A stretch of 54,789 nucleotides of DNA from Sinosporangium album (GCF_900100605.1 NZ_FNCN01000037.1:1-54789), one strand, 5' to 3'. Shown: positions 8,701-20,292, numbered from the stretch's first letter. A program made the numbers and translations. Notes: generated by a model from the sequence alone, not told the origin.

Positions 8701-10890
8701 GGATCGGTGGCGAGCGCCTCACGGTCCGAGAACGCGAAGAAGCCCGCATCGAAATGCCCGGCCTCGTGGAGGAATCCGCCTTCCCGCGCGTACGACGCGC
8801 CGGGACGATCGGGGTCGTCGTCGAACAGCCGCGCGAGGTCCCAGCCCCGATCCTCCGGAAAGCCGGACATGGCGTCGCCGCCGCGCGAGACCAGCGCCCA
8901 CAGGTCATCGGGGGAGGCGACCCCGCCGGGGAGGCGGCACGCCATCCCGACCACCGCGATCGGCTCCTCCCACGCGCCGCCGGCGTCCGCCGTACGGTCG
9001 GACCCGCTCTCGTCCAGCCCGGCCAGCACCCGGGCCACCGCCATCGGATGGGGGTGGTCGTAGGGGAGGCTCACGGGAAGCGGCAGGCCCGTCGCCTCGG
9101 CCAGCAGCGCGCGCAGCCGTACGGCTCCCGCCGAGTCGACCCCCTGGGCGCGGAACGCCTCCTCGGCGTCGACCTGGTCGGCGTCGCGGCCCAGCACCTC
9201 GGCGACACACGCACGCACCAGGTCGAGCGCTTCGCCGAGGCCGCGGGGCCGTGCCTGGGCGCGCGGCGCGGCGGCGGCGTCGAGCATGTCCTCAAGGGCC
9301 CGGCGATGCAGCTTGCCCGCGGGGGTGCGCGGCAGCTCGCCGACCGCCACCAGCTCAAGCGGGATCTTGTAGTCCGCCACGCCGCGCTCGCGCAGGAACT
9401 CGGTGACCCGCGCCAGGTCGGTCCGGCCCGTCATGACCAGACAGGGGTACTCGCCGAGACGCGGATCCTTCTTGGCGACCACGGCCAGTGCGCCCGCGTC
9501 CGGAAGTCCGGCCAGCAGCCCTTCGATCTCGGTGACGTTGAACTTCCGCCCACCCACGTTGATCAGTTCGGCGGCCCTGCCGAGGAAGACGACCCTGCCG
9601 TCCGCGTCGAGGCTCGCGAGGTCCCCGGTGCGCAGCCACCCGTCGTCCGTGACCGCCGCGCGGGTCAACTCGGGTTCGCGGTAATAGCCGCGGAACATTC
9701 CCGGCCCGCGGAACTGCAGTTCGCCCGGTTCTCCTGCGGCGCACTCGGCGCCGTCGCCTCCCGCGATCCGGACCCGCGCACCCGGCGTCGGTCGGCCCAC
9801 GCACCCGGGGGCCGTGTCACCGGGGTCACCGGGGTCACCGGGATCACCGGGATCACGGGTGTCGCCGGCGCGGGTGCAGGTGCCCGTGCCGACCTCCGAC
9901 ATCCCCCACACCACCACCAGGTCGGTGCCGAGCGCCGCGCGCACGTCGGCGGCGAGCGCCGCCGGTATCGCCGCCCCCGCCGTCCGCACCTCACGCGGGC
10001 GGAATCCCGCCGGCGAGCGGTCCCGTCTGAGCGCGGCCACGATGTCGTGGAGCTGCGCCGGCACCGCGACGACCAGGCTGGGCTTGGCCTGGCCCGCCAG
10101 CGCGAGGAAGCGGTCGGGGTCCCAGCTCCGCAGCATGACCTGCGGGCAGGCGGTGAACAGCGCCGCGTGCATGGACTGCAGCCCGAACAGGTGCGTCAGA
10201 GGGCAGGCCGTGATGACCGCGTCGCTGAAGGCGTCCGCTCCCTCCTGGGTGACGGCCGCGATGTTCGACAGCAGGCCGTCGTGGCTGTGCAGGCAGATCT
10301 TCGGCCGCGCCGACGTCGTCCCCGACGACGGAATCAGGACGAACGGCATGTCCGGCCGCACCTCCACCGCACGGGGAACACGGCCCGCCCACGTAGCCAG
10401 CAGACCGTCCACGGTGGTGGCCCCGTCCTCGCCCTCGCCCGCCACCACCACGGCCCGCAGCGACGGTACGCGCGACATCAGGTCCCGTACGGCGGGAGCC
10501 CGCTCCGCGCCGCCCTGCCGTACGAAGACCACGGGCTCCACACGGCCGAGCAGCGCCAGCGTGTCGGCGGTGCCGTTGCCCTGGTGCACGGGCATCGTGA
10601 CCGCACCGACGGACGCCGCCGCCAGGTGCAGCGTCGGAAACTCCCAGCGGTTCGGAAGCTGCACCGCCACAACATCGCCCACGCCCACCCCGAGGTCCTG
10701 CAGAGCGCAGGCCAGGGCGTCGACCTCCGAGCTCCACTGCCGCCACGTCCACGCGCGATCCCCGTCGATCAGCGCGACGGCGTCGGGGGCGAGGCCGACG
10801 GCCGTACTGAAGACCCCCGGCAGCGTGTAGCCGCTCAACCCCGGGCCGGAATGGGATGGATCATTGGAGTCGGACGGATCGAACGTGTAG

Positions 10891-10916
<26 letters not shown>
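5799..10916 (-). CDS. Type I PKS starter protein: acyl-adenylating domain-ACP-KS-AT-ACP (FscA-like)
   Basis: The 1705-residue protein probably loads p-aminobenzoate and performs one malonyl extension. Domains: adenylating ligase about 20-545 (SSGTTSARPK core motif, Lys535 in PRTPAGKLHRR), ACP1 with Ser595 (GVDS), KS about 648-1070 (Cys821 in DTACSSS, EGHGTGT, SNIGH), AT about 1178-1470 (GHSIGE Ser1271; HAFH about 1370, typical of malonyl-CoA), ACP2 with Ser1590 in GVNS, and a docking-type tail ending SDEDLFRLMDGAG. There is no KR or DH, which would leave the aryl ketone found in p-aminoacetophenone polyenes. The next-gene neighbour pabAB supplies the starter. GTG 10916 is annotated; GTG 10910 has a better-placed GGGGAG. 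The partner PKS is not in the window. Confidence 0.93.
9816..9858 (-). repeat. In-frame 9-bp tandem repeat (Gly-Asp-Pro) inside the PKS adenylating domain
   Basis: Four to five near-identical copies of a 9-base unit (TCACCGGGG/TCACCGGGA on the plus strand) encode GDPGDPGDPGD about residues 353-366. They lie between the WGMSEVGTG and VGRPTPGARV motifs, a surface-loop position in adenylating enzymes. The repeat keeps frame and looks like a slippage expansion. Confidence 0.85.
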
Positions 10917-13109
<2,193 letters not shown>

Positions 13110-13110
<1 letters not shown>

Positions 13111-13865
13111 CAGAGCGCCTCGAATTCGCGCGCGATCTCCTCGCACACCGCCGGCTGGTGCTCACTGAGGAAGAAGTGGCCGCCTGAGAACACCGCGAAC
13201 CGGAAAGCCCCGTCCGTGTGGCCCTCCCATGCCCTCGCCTCGGCGAGCGACGTCCGCGGATCGGCGTCGCCCGTGAGCACGGTGATCGGGCAGCGGACCC
13301 TGCGGCCGGGAACGCACGCGTAGCTTTCGATGGCGCGGTAGTCGCCGCGGATCGCCGGCATCGCCATGCGCATGATCTCGTCGTCGTCGAACAGGCGCAC
13401 GTTCGTGCCGTTGAGCAGCATGAGCTCGGCGATGACGCCTTCGTCGTCACGGCTGTGCACCGTCTCGGCGCGCGTCGTCGACGGAGCCCTGCGGCCCGAG
13501 GCGACCAGCGCCCTCGGGGCGTGGGTCCCCTTCCGCTCCAGCCGCCACGCCGTCTCGAAGGCCAGCACCGCACCCATGCTGTGGCCGAAGAAGACCGTGG
13601 GTCTGTCCTCCAGACCGAGCAGCTCATCGGTGATGAGGTCGGCCAGAACGCCGATGTCCTCCACGCAGGGTTCTCTGCGCCGGTCCTGCCGCCCGGGATA
13701 CTGCAGGGCGATCACGTCGACCCCGGGGGAGAAGTGTGTGGATACAGGGCGGTAGAAGCTCGCCGATCCGCCCGCGTGGGGGAAGCAGACCAGCCGGACG
13801 GGAGCGGACGCTCCCGGATGGAAACGCCGCAGCCATAGGGCCGCGGGATTGCCCATGCCGTTCAC
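13110..13865 (-). CDS. Type II thioesterase (FscTE-like)
   Basis: The roughly 251-residue alpha/beta hydrolase has the type II thioesterase layout: VCFPHAGGSASFYRP near the start, FFGHSMGAVLAFE with the nucleophilic Ser, LTGDADP with the acidic residue, and GGHFFLSEH with the catalytic His. These enzymes clear mis-primed or stalled acyl groups from PKS carrier proteins. GTG 13865 follows AAAGGACC and fits the family N-terminus; ATG 13856 is the alternative. It is coupled to pabAB and preceded by a 176-base gap that holds a large palindrome. Confidence 0.93.
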
Positions 13866-13937
13866 AGAGGTCGGTCCTTTCACAGGGAGGGTGGTGCTTG
13901 CGGGGCTGAACCTGGGGAAGCCCGGGCGGACTGGGAG

Positions 13938-13977
13938 AACCGGTCTGACCGGTCCCGTCGGACCGGTCAGACCGGTT
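13938..13977. promoter_or_regulatory. Perfect 18-bp inverted repeat with 4-base loop, built of ACCGGT units
   Basis: The left arm AACCGGTCTGACCGGTCC (13938-13955) is fully complementary to 13960-13977, separated by CGTC. A further GACCGGTC copy lies at 13983-13990. It sits between the ferredoxin stop and the thioesterase start, within an otherwise tight operon. No T-run follows on the minus strand. It could be a U-less terminator, an mRNA processing or stability hairpin, or an operator. Confidence 0.7.
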
Positions 13978-14041
13978 CGATGGGACCGGTCGCTAGGCGC
14001 CGGGCGCGGCTGCGGGACCCCGCCGCGCCCGGACACCCGGC

Positions 14042-14326
14042 TCAGCCGTCGTCGACGACGACGCCGTCGTGACCTCGGCCGTCTTCGCGGCCCTGACCGT
14101 GGTCGTGGTCGCGGCCCTGGCTGTGACCTTGGCCGTGGTCGTGCACGGTGATCGCGTGGGAGGGGCACAGCTCAACGGCCTGCCGTACCGCGTCGCGCTC
14201 GCCCGGGTCGGGCGCGAACGTGAGGGCGGTGACCAGCCCCTCGGCGTCCTGGTCGAACACCTCGGGCGCGGACAGCACGCACTGCCCCGCCCCAACGCAG
14301 CGGTCGCTGTCGACGCTTATGCGCAT
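14042..14326 (-). CDS. Small ferredoxin, 3Fe-4S type, with His/Asp-rich tail (FscFE-like)
   Basis: The 94-residue protein should pass electrons to the adjacent P450. Residues 1-61 are a normal short actinomycete ferredoxin with Cys10 and Cys16 (CVGAGQC) and Cys54 (ELCPSHAI), the three-cysteine pattern of a 3Fe-4S cluster. Residues 62-94 are an unusual extension rich in His, Asp, Gly and Gln (HDHGQGHSQGRDHDHGQGR), with seven His in 25 residues including the junction. ATG 14326 is preceded by GAGGAGACAAGC. It starts 32 bases after the P450 stop, in the same order as in candicidin-type clusters. Confidence 0.93.
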   Translation of the reverse strand: MRISVDSDRCVGAGQCVLSAPEVFDQDAEGLVTALTFAPDPGERDAVRQAVELCPSHAITVHDHGQGHSQGRDHDHGQGREDGRGHDGVVVDDG

Positions 14327-14358
14327 GCTTGTCTCCTCGTGGTCCCCGCGGTCGGCTG

Positions 14359-15537
14359 CTACCAGCGGACCGGCAGCTCGTGCAGGCCGCACAGCACCCC
14401 ATCGTGCTTGAACGGCAGCTCCTCGACCGGCACCGCCAGCTCAAGGCCGGGGATGCGCTCGAAGAGCCTGCGGTAGGCGATCTCCATCTCGACACGGACG
14501 AGGTTCTGGCCCAGGCACTGATGCACGCCGTACCCGAACGCCACGTGGTGGCGCTCGGTCCGCGCCGGGTCGAACGCGTGCGGGCAGGTGAACACCTCCG
14601 CGTCGTGGTTCGCCGCGGCGACCAGCGGGATGATGCCCTCGCCCGCCCTGATGAGCTGGCCCGAGACCTCGACGTCCTCCACCGCCACCCGCAGCGACAC
14701 CAGATCGGCCACGGAGTGGTAGCGCAGCGTCTCCTCGACGACCCGGCCGTCGCCGACCCACGCGGGGTTCAGCAGCAGCGTCACCACCCCGAGGGCGATG
14801 TTGTTGGCGGTGGTCTCATGGCCGGCGATGAGCAGGAGCATCAGCACCCCGGACATCTCCTGGGCGCTGAGCGTCCCCGTCGCGAGCAGCCTGCTGATGA
14901 GGTCGTTCCCCGGCCACTTCTCCTTGATCGCGACCAGCCGGTTGATGTAGCGCAGCAGCTCCTTGGTGGCCGTGTCGCGCTGCCGATCGGTCGACGCGCG
15001 GATCGCGACCAGCGTGCGCGTCCGCGACTCGAAGAACTCCCGGTCCGCCGGAGGCACGCCCAGCAGCGTCGAGATGACCAGCGACGGCACCGGCAGCGCG
15101 AAGTCGGCGACCAGGTCGGCGGTACGGCCTCCGGCCAGCAGGGCGTCGATCCGCTCCTCGACGATGCGCTCGATCGCGGGCCGCATCTCCCGGACCCGCC
15201 GCACGGTGAACTCGGGGATGAGGGCTTTGCGGAACCGGTCGTGCTCGGGGGAGTCCAGCCCCACGAACCAGCCGGGGATCTGCTCCTGCCGAGGCACGCC
15301 CATCGTGTCGCTGATGTTGGGAAAACCCGTGTGGTCCGGATTCGAGCTGATCTTCTTGTTGGTGAGTACGGCACGGACATCCTCATGCCGCGTCACCAGC
15401 CACACCCTGTTCCCGTTCGGAAGATAGGACAGGACGAGCCCCGGGTGCCGGCGGTAATCGTCATAGCGCGGCGGGGGGAACGGCTCGCCCGGCCTGCGCA
15501 AGGGGAAGTCGACCACTCTCGGCTGAGCGCCCGTCAT
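14359..15537 (-). CDS. Cytochrome P450 of the polyene exocyclic-methyl oxidase type (FscP/AmphN-like)
   Basis: The 392-residue P450 has the I-helix motif AGHETTANN (about 239), the ExxR pair in EETLRYHS, and the haem motif FGYGVHQCLGQN with Cys341. The N-terminal KKISSNPDHTGFP and GWFVGLDSPEHDRFRK blocks resemble the polyene P450s that oxidise a macrolactone methyl group to the carboxyl. Assignment to that subgroup rests on operon context (ferredoxin, aminotransferase, glycosyltransferase) and general pattern. It follows the aminotransferase by 42 bases. Confidence 0.9.
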   Translation of the reverse strand: MTGAQPRVVDFPLRRPGEPFPPPRYDDYRRHPGLVLSYLPNGNRVWLVTRHEDVRAVLTNKKISSNPDHTGFPNISDTMGVPRQEQIPGWFVGLDSPEHDRFRKALIPEFTVRRVREMRPAIERIVEERIDALLAGGRTADLVADFALPVPSLVISTLLGVPPADREFFESRTRTLVAIRASTDRQRDTATKELLRYINRLVAIKEKWPGNDLISRLLATGTLSAQEMSGVLMLLLIAGHETTANNIALGVVTLLLNPAWVGDGRVVEETLRYHSVADLVSLRVAVEDVEVSGQLIRAGEGIIPLVAAANHDAEVFTCPHAFDPARTERHHVAFGYGVHQCLGQNLVRVEMEIAYRRLFERIPGLELAVPVEELPFKHDGVLCGLHELPVRW

Positions 15538-15579
15538 TTATTGAGCTCCATCCTGATCGAGGCATTGTCCGCGGGGGAG

Positions 15580-16641
15580 TCACTGAGGAAGGTCGTAGAA
15601 AGCGCGAATCCGTCCTGTCACGTACTCCTGGTCCGCGGCGGTCAGCGAGGTGTACGTGGGGAGGTACAGCCCGTCCTCGCTGAACCGGTTCGCTTTGAGC
15701 GACGGCCAGCCCGGGTCGTAGTAGCCGGGCTGGCGGCTCATCGGCTTGAAGAACACCCGCGTCTCGATGCCCTCGGCCGCCAGGAAGGCGCACAGCTCGC
15801 CCCGGCGCTCCGCACGCACGTCGTACATCCACAGCACATCCCGGGGCGGCATCAGCGTGATGCCCGGGATGTCCTTCAGGCCCAGGTCGTAGCGGCGTTC
15901 GATCTCACGGCGCGCGGCCAGGATGTCGTCGAGCCGCTCCACCTGGGCGAGCGCCACGGCCGCCTGCATGGCCGTCATCCTGAAGTTGTAGGCGAGCTTC
16001 TTGTGCAGGAAGTTGTGCTCGGAGGAGAACGCCATGCCCCGCAGGTGCGCCATCTGGGCGGCGAGCCTGGGGTCGTCGGTGAGGCAGATCCCGCCCTCTC
16101 CCGCAGTGATGATCTTATTGGCGAACAGCGAGAAGCAGGCGATGTCGCCGACCGGCCTCACGCCGTGGGCCTCGGCGGAGTCCTCCACGACACGCAGGTT
16201 GTAGTTGAAGGCGATGTCCATAATGGCCGGCATGGCGCAGCGCCGCCCGTAGATGTGGACCGGCATGATGACCTTGGTCCGCGGGGTGATCTTCTCCTCG
16301 ATGCGCGACACGTCGATGTCGAGGTCGTCCCCGCAGTCGACGAAGACGGGCGTCGCACCGGTATACGTCACCGCCCACGCGCACGCGATCATGGTGAACT
16401 CCGGCACGATCACCTCGTCGCCCGGCCCGACGCCGAGCGCCCGCAGCGCCAGCGTGAGGGCCGCGGTCCCCGACGAGCAGGCCACGCCGTGCGCCACCCC
16501 GTTGTACTCCGCGAACGCCCGCTCGAACTCCCGGACCCGCGGCCCCTGCGAGGAGATCCAGCCGCCGCCGACGGTCTCGGTGACATATTCGAGTTCCCTG
16601 CCTTCAAGGCACGGCTGTGAAACGGGATACCTGTATGGCAT
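15580..16641 (-). CDS. GDP-3-keto-6-deoxymannose aminotransferase of mycosamine synthesis (FscMII/NysDII-like)
   Basis: This 353-residue DegT/DnrJ/EryC1-family enzyme uses PLP to aminate a keto sugar. The PLP-binding Lys is Lys176 in CFSLFANKIITAGEGG; SSGTAALTLALRALG and VVEDSAEAHG are the family cofactor motifs. The N-terminus MPYRYPVSQPCLEGRELEYV is like the polyene mycosamine aminotransferases. ATG 16641 has a GAGAGG ribosome site and fits the family; the frame is open further upstream. With the adjacent glycosyltransferase it would make and attach mycosamine. The GDP-mannose dehydratase is not present in the window. Confidence 0.92.
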   Translation of the reverse strand: MPYRYPVSQPCLEGRELEYVTETVGGGWISSQGPRVREFERAFAEYNGVAHGVACSSGTAALTLALRALGVGPGDEVIVPEFTMIACAWAVTYTGATPVFVDCGDDLDIDVSRIEEKITPRTKVIMPVHIYGRRCAMPAIMDIAFNYNLRVVEDSAEAHGVRPVGDIACFSLFANKIITAGEGGICLTDDPRLAAQMAHLRGMAFSSEHNFLHKKLAYNFRMTAMQAAVALAQVERLDDILAARREIERRYDLGLKDIPGITLMPPRDVLWMYDVRAERRGELCAFLAAEGIETRVFFKPMSRQPGYYDPGWPSLKANRFSEDGLYLPTYTSLTAADQEYVTGRIRAFYDLPQ

Positions 16642-16739
16642 GAGCCTCTCGTATCGTCGTTGGTCGCTCCGGGACGGCTCCGCGGCGCGTCCGGTCGGCG
16701 TCCTCACCGCGGGGCCGGTCCTCACGACAGGGCCGGGTG

Positions 16740-18119
16740 TCACGACAGGGCCGGCAGGTCGAGCACGAGGTCGGCCGCGGCCGTACGCCCGCCCGCTTGG
16801 CGCTGCAGCTCCCCGAGATGCTGGGAGCGCTCCCGGAATGACCTGTCTTCGACAACTCGAGTGATCTTGTCGACCACATCGTCGGGATCGACGTCGTACG
16901 GCCGGTCCAGGGTCAGACTGATGCCGAAGTCCTGGCCGCGGACAGCCTGGTCGAAGCAGTCCACCCAGAGCGGTCTCACGATCAGGGGTTTGCCGAAGTA
17001 CACCCCTTCATGGAAACCGTTGCCGCCGCCATGGGTGAAGAACGCTTTGACATGGGGATGGGCGAGCACGTCGAGCTGCGACGGCAGCCAGCTCTCGATG
17101 CGCAGATTGGCGGGCATCGCGTGTCTGGACGGCAGCCGATGCTGCTGCTCCTTCGGGAGCTTCCAGAGGAACTGGTGCTTCCCATCCAGCCTGCGGGCCA
17201 CCTCGACCAGCGCGCCGACGTGCGGACGCGTCAACCTGGTGATCGTCCCAAAGCCCATATAGACGACGGACGACTGGGCGTCGAGCCACCGTGCCAGGTC
17301 GCCATCGCCGTCCGGTGCCTCCGGCAGCGGCGGCAGCAACGCGCCGACCAGCTTCACCTTCTCCGGGACGGTGAACGGGTAGTCGAGCTCCGCGATGGAA
17401 TTGCACAGCACCATCTCCGCTTTCTCCACCCGTGTCAGCGGGTCGGGCCGTGGAAGATTGAGCCGTTTACGGATCCTGGCATCCTCGGAAAGGACCCTGC
17501 CGAGGGCCGGATTGAAGAACATCGCCATGGTCCGCAGTTTGAACATTCGGTTGTGCATGCGCTGACCGAAGTTCATGGGGAACGGAAGTCCCGAGTGAGG
17601 GACGGGGAAGTCCCTCGGCGTATACGACGGGCGGAACGGATTGTACGACGTCAACACATTGCTGGGGAGGAATGGAACGCTCAATACATAGGGGATGCCC
17701 CGCGCGATCGCCAGGTCCACGGCGAAGCCGCTCATGCTGTCGATCACCATGAGGGCCGGTTTGATTTCCGCCACGACCGATTCAAGCCGCCGGTATTTGT
17801 CGGCCTGCAGATCCGGCCGGTAGGACTGCCTGACGACGGCGCGGTGCGCCCTGAACCGGGAGGACTGCGTGATCTCGTCGTAGACATCGTCGTCCCAACT
17901 CACCGCCGACAGCTCCGAGAACACCTCGCCCAGCGACGCGAACTCCACGCGAGCACGGGCCGCGAGCCGCCCGACCTCCCCGCGGCGGGGCTCGTCGGTG
18001 GCGAACCACAGACCGGGCACACCCCTGCGCGCCAACTCTCCCGCGAGCACCAGCAACGGGTTGAGCAGGCCGCTTTCAGGAAGACTGACGAAAAGGATCG
18101 GCCGCTGGGCGGTGCTCAT
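16740..18119 (-). CDS. Mycosaminyl glycosyltransferase (FscMI/NysDI-like)
   Basis: The 459-residue GT-B glycosyltransferase has an N-terminal Rossmann half (ILFVSLPESGLLNPLLVLAGEL) and a donor-binding C-terminal half with VVYMGFGTI, then THGGGNGFHEGVYFGKPLIV and PLWVDCFDQAVRG near residues 362-395. The sequence pattern is that of polyene macrolide transferases that attach mycosamine. ATG 18119 follows CGAGGAG. It is the first gene of the long minus-strand operon and has an operator-like site 61 bases upstream. Confidence 0.92.
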   Translation of the reverse strand: MSTAQRPILFVSLPESGLLNPLLVLAGELARRGVPGLWFATDEPRRGEVGRLAARARVEFASLGEVFSELSAVSWDDDVYDEITQSSRFRAHRAVVRQSYRPDLQADKYRRLESVVAEIKPALMVIDSMSGFAVDLAIARGIPYVLSVPFLPSNVLTSYNPFRPSYTPRDFPVPHSGLPFPMNFGQRMHNRMFKLRTMAMFFNPALGRVLSEDARIRKRLNLPRPDPLTRVEKAEMVLCNSIAELDYPFTVPEKVKLVGALLPPLPEAPDGDGDLARWLDAQSSVVYMGFGTITRLTRPHVGALVEVARRLDGKHQFLWKLPKEQQHRLPSRHAMPANLRIESWLPSQLDVLAHPHVKAFFTHGGGNGFHEGVYFGKPLIVRPLWVDCFDQAVRGQDFGISLTLDRPYDVDPDDVVDKITRVVEDRSFRERSQHLGELQRQAGGRTAAADLVLDLPALS

Positions 18120-18179
18120 CGCGCTCCTCGGGGCGAGTCCGAATCGGTGGCTGCACCCCAATGTGGTCTCACGGGCAGC

Positions 18180-18195
18180 GCAGGGAAATCCTTAG
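18180..18195 (-). promoter_or_regulatory. Candidate PAS-LuxR (PimM-type) operator upstream of the glycosyltransferase
   Basis: GCAGGGAAATCCTTAG matches 13 of 16 positions of the published PimM consensus CTVGGGAWWTCCCBAG as I recall it, including the whole GGGAAATCC core. Its centre is about 68 bases before ATG 18119, where an activator could touch RNA polymerase. The adjacent PAS-LuxR gene supplies the candidate protein. Confidence 0.5.
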
Positions 18196-18981
18196 ACTCG
18201 CCGCCGCCGGCTCCGCCGTACCGTCGGCACACGCGTCGCACCGGGGCGCCGGTCCGCCGTCCTCCTTGGCGTCGGCCGCGGCGGCACGTCTGGCCGGCGT
18301 GCGGCGGCAGGAGGAGCGGCGGGTGCTCCGCGACGGCCCGAATGCTGTTCTTGATGCATTCCATATAGCGGGGGGTGTGGCCTTGATGTCTTCCATACAG
18401 TCGTCGTTCTGCTTCTCGGGTACGCTGATCTGGCATTGGTCGAATCAGGTCCACGTTACGGCCCGTGCATTTGCCGGCGCATTCGTCGGCTTTTGTCGGA
18501 ACAGGCCGGAGCGGCGATTCACTCCCGGCGCATCCGGGGTACGAGGGGGTTCCTCATCGTTCCCGACGGGGTTTTCAGGTTCGATTCTCGCGGTGTTCGG
18601 CGACGGGCGGCGGGAAAAGGTGAAGAGCGTGAAATCCGATGGGTCGGCGGGTGCGGCAATGATTATCGCGCATTGTTCGTCCGAAGGTCGCACGGGCCTG
18701 ATCGCATGTCTGCGCGGCGAGAATTCCCGATGCCGCCCGGCCCGCGGTGGCGCGTGTGGCCGCCCATCGGGCCCGGCGTGCCCTGCTGCGGGGAGACCCG
18801 GTTCCGCAGCGGCCGTGCGCCGGGGCCGCTGCGTCCATCGGGGGCGCGCCGGCGGCCGGGGGCCGCGAGCTGGAACCGCGCGCCCCGCGGTGTCGCGCCG
18901 TGTCCTGGGCCTCGGTACGGCGGTCGCGGCAAGAGGTCCAATTGATCCTGAAAAGCGGCTGAATTCCTGCTCGGTCTGCCC

Positions 18982-18997
18982 CTGGGGAAATCCGTGT
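18982..18997 (+). promoter_or_regulatory. Second candidate PAS-LuxR operator
   Basis: CTGGGGAAATCCGTGT matches 13 of 16 positions of the same consensus, with a perfect left half and core. It lies about 420 bases upstream of the regulator start. It could serve autoregulation, but the distance is long. Confidence 0.4.
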
Positions 18998-19400
18998 GGG
19001 ATTCCTTTCCGGGGCCTTCGCGCCACCGCAATGCGTTCATTCTGCGCGAATCGGAATGGCCTGCATCACAGTCTCCCTGCCCGCTTAACCGTTCTTGGCG
19101 TAACGCCGTACTCGCCGCCCTAAATGGTGTCAATGGCATCCGGACGGGAAAGCCAGCCGGTCAAGCTGTGGTAAAGTCGCGGCGGCGCAGTGACCTGCGG
19201 GGAAGTAGAGGCTTACCGATCCGGTCCGGTGAAGTTCCGGTTGCGGTCAAGGGGGCTTCACTGAAGTCGACGCGTCTCCCGTGCGAGATGAGAGCCCGTT
19301 TAATCGTGCGTATCAAGGGTTGATTGCGGTGGCGCAAGGGCATGGTGTTGTGCAGAATTCAACCGGCAATATGTCGTCGGGAAGGGAAAGGGGTTCATTT

Positions 19401-20087
19401 GTGATTAACGTTCCCGCGCTGGTGGGCTTAGCGCAAAACATCACACAAGGTCCCAAGTCCGACCATGCCAGCTCGGCAGTGGACCATCCGCTCTCCCACC
19501 AGTCCGGCCTCACCATGGTGTGCCTCGACCGGAACCTCGCCATCCAGCAGGCCAACCAGGAGTTCTTCCGGATGTTCGGCGGATCCTCCCTGGAGCTCTG
19601 CGGTCGCGCCTTCACCGATCTGGTGCATCCCAGCGTCCGCCAGCCGCTGCTTCGCCAGTTCGCCTCCCTCCTGGAGGGCAGGCGTGACCGTTTCGCCGCG
19701 GACGTGATCGCCGTAGGGGGAGACGACACGGCTTTCACCGTGCCTGTGACGGCTTTCGCCGTACGTGGAGGAACGCCTGACGTGTTCGCGATCCTGGTGC
19801 TGATGTCGGAACGTGAAACCGGAGACGTCGGGGTCGTCACGAACCGCAAGAAGATCCTCAGTGAGATCGACGCGCGCATCCTGGAAGGGATAGCGGCGGG
19901 GGTCTCCACCGTGCCTCTGGCGTCGCGCCTGTACCTGAGCCGGCAGGGCGTCGAATACCACGTGACCTGTCTGTTCCGGAAACTGCGAGTCCCCAACCGG
20001 GCGGCGCTCGTCTCCCGCGCCTACTCGATGGGGGTGCTGAAAGTCGGCACCTGGCCGCCCAAGGTCGTGCAGGACTTCGTCAAATGA
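19401..20087 (+). CDS. PAS-LuxR cluster activator (PimM/FscRI-like), TTA-containing
   Basis: The protein has a PAS fold (about residues 30-130: LTMVCLDRNLAIQQANQEFFRMFGGS and following) and a C-terminal LuxR helix-turn-helix (about 155-215: EIDARILEGIAAGVSTVPLASRLYLSRQGVEYHVTCLFRKL in outline). This is the layout of the conserved polyene activators. The start chosen is GTG 19401, 228 residues, with GGAAAGGGG upstream; ATG 19371 and 19281 are in frame but lack a good site. Codon 10 is TTA (19428-19430), which is rare in such genomes and suggests control by the bldA tRNA. It diverges from the biosynthetic operon. Confidence 0.9.
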   Translation: MINVPALVGLAQNITQGPKSDHASSAVDHPLSHQSGLTMVCLDRNLAIQQANQEFFRMFGGSSLELCGRAFTDLVHPSVRQPLLRQFASLLEGRRDRFAADVIAVGGDDTAFTVPVTAFAVRGGTPDVFAILVLMSERETGDVGVVTNRKKILSEIDARILEGIAAGVSTVPLASRLYLSRQGVEYHVTCLFRKLRVPNRAALVSRAYSMGVLKVGTWPPKVVQDFVK

Positions 20088-20292
20088 GGCCGGGCTTCCC
20101 TCTCCGACACGGAAGATCGAGGCCACGGCTCGGGCTCCGCGCCTGACCGAGCCGCCAGGGAGTGTGCCTGCCCACGCTCCCTGGCCGCCCGATCACGCCG
20201 CCTCGAAATCCTCCTCGGTGTGGGATCCTGCTGCGGGCCACGGCGCCGTCCCGCCTGGCCGCCTCCGACAGGCCCACCCCGAGGGGAGCAGC

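Larger units (their letters stand above)
18120..19400. other. Long divergent intergenic region between glycosyltransferase and activator
   Basis: About 1.28 kb separates the two divergent genes. All frames here are short or overlap on several strands, and none shows a recognised domain or a convincing ribosome site. It holds the operator-like sites at 18180 and 18982 and probably the promoters of both transcripts. Some of it could be decayed coding DNA. Confidence 0.5.

Noticed and set aside
18716-18731. Third PAS-LuxR-like site GGCGAGAATTCCCGAT
   Set aside because: Only 12 of 16 consensus positions match and the GGGA half is broken, so it is close to what chance would give.
18161-19280. Several 60-320-codon frames between glycosyltransferase and PAS-LuxR gene
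   Set aside because: They overlap on both strands, lack ribosome sites and domains, and change frame repeatedly. The region is treated as regulatory.
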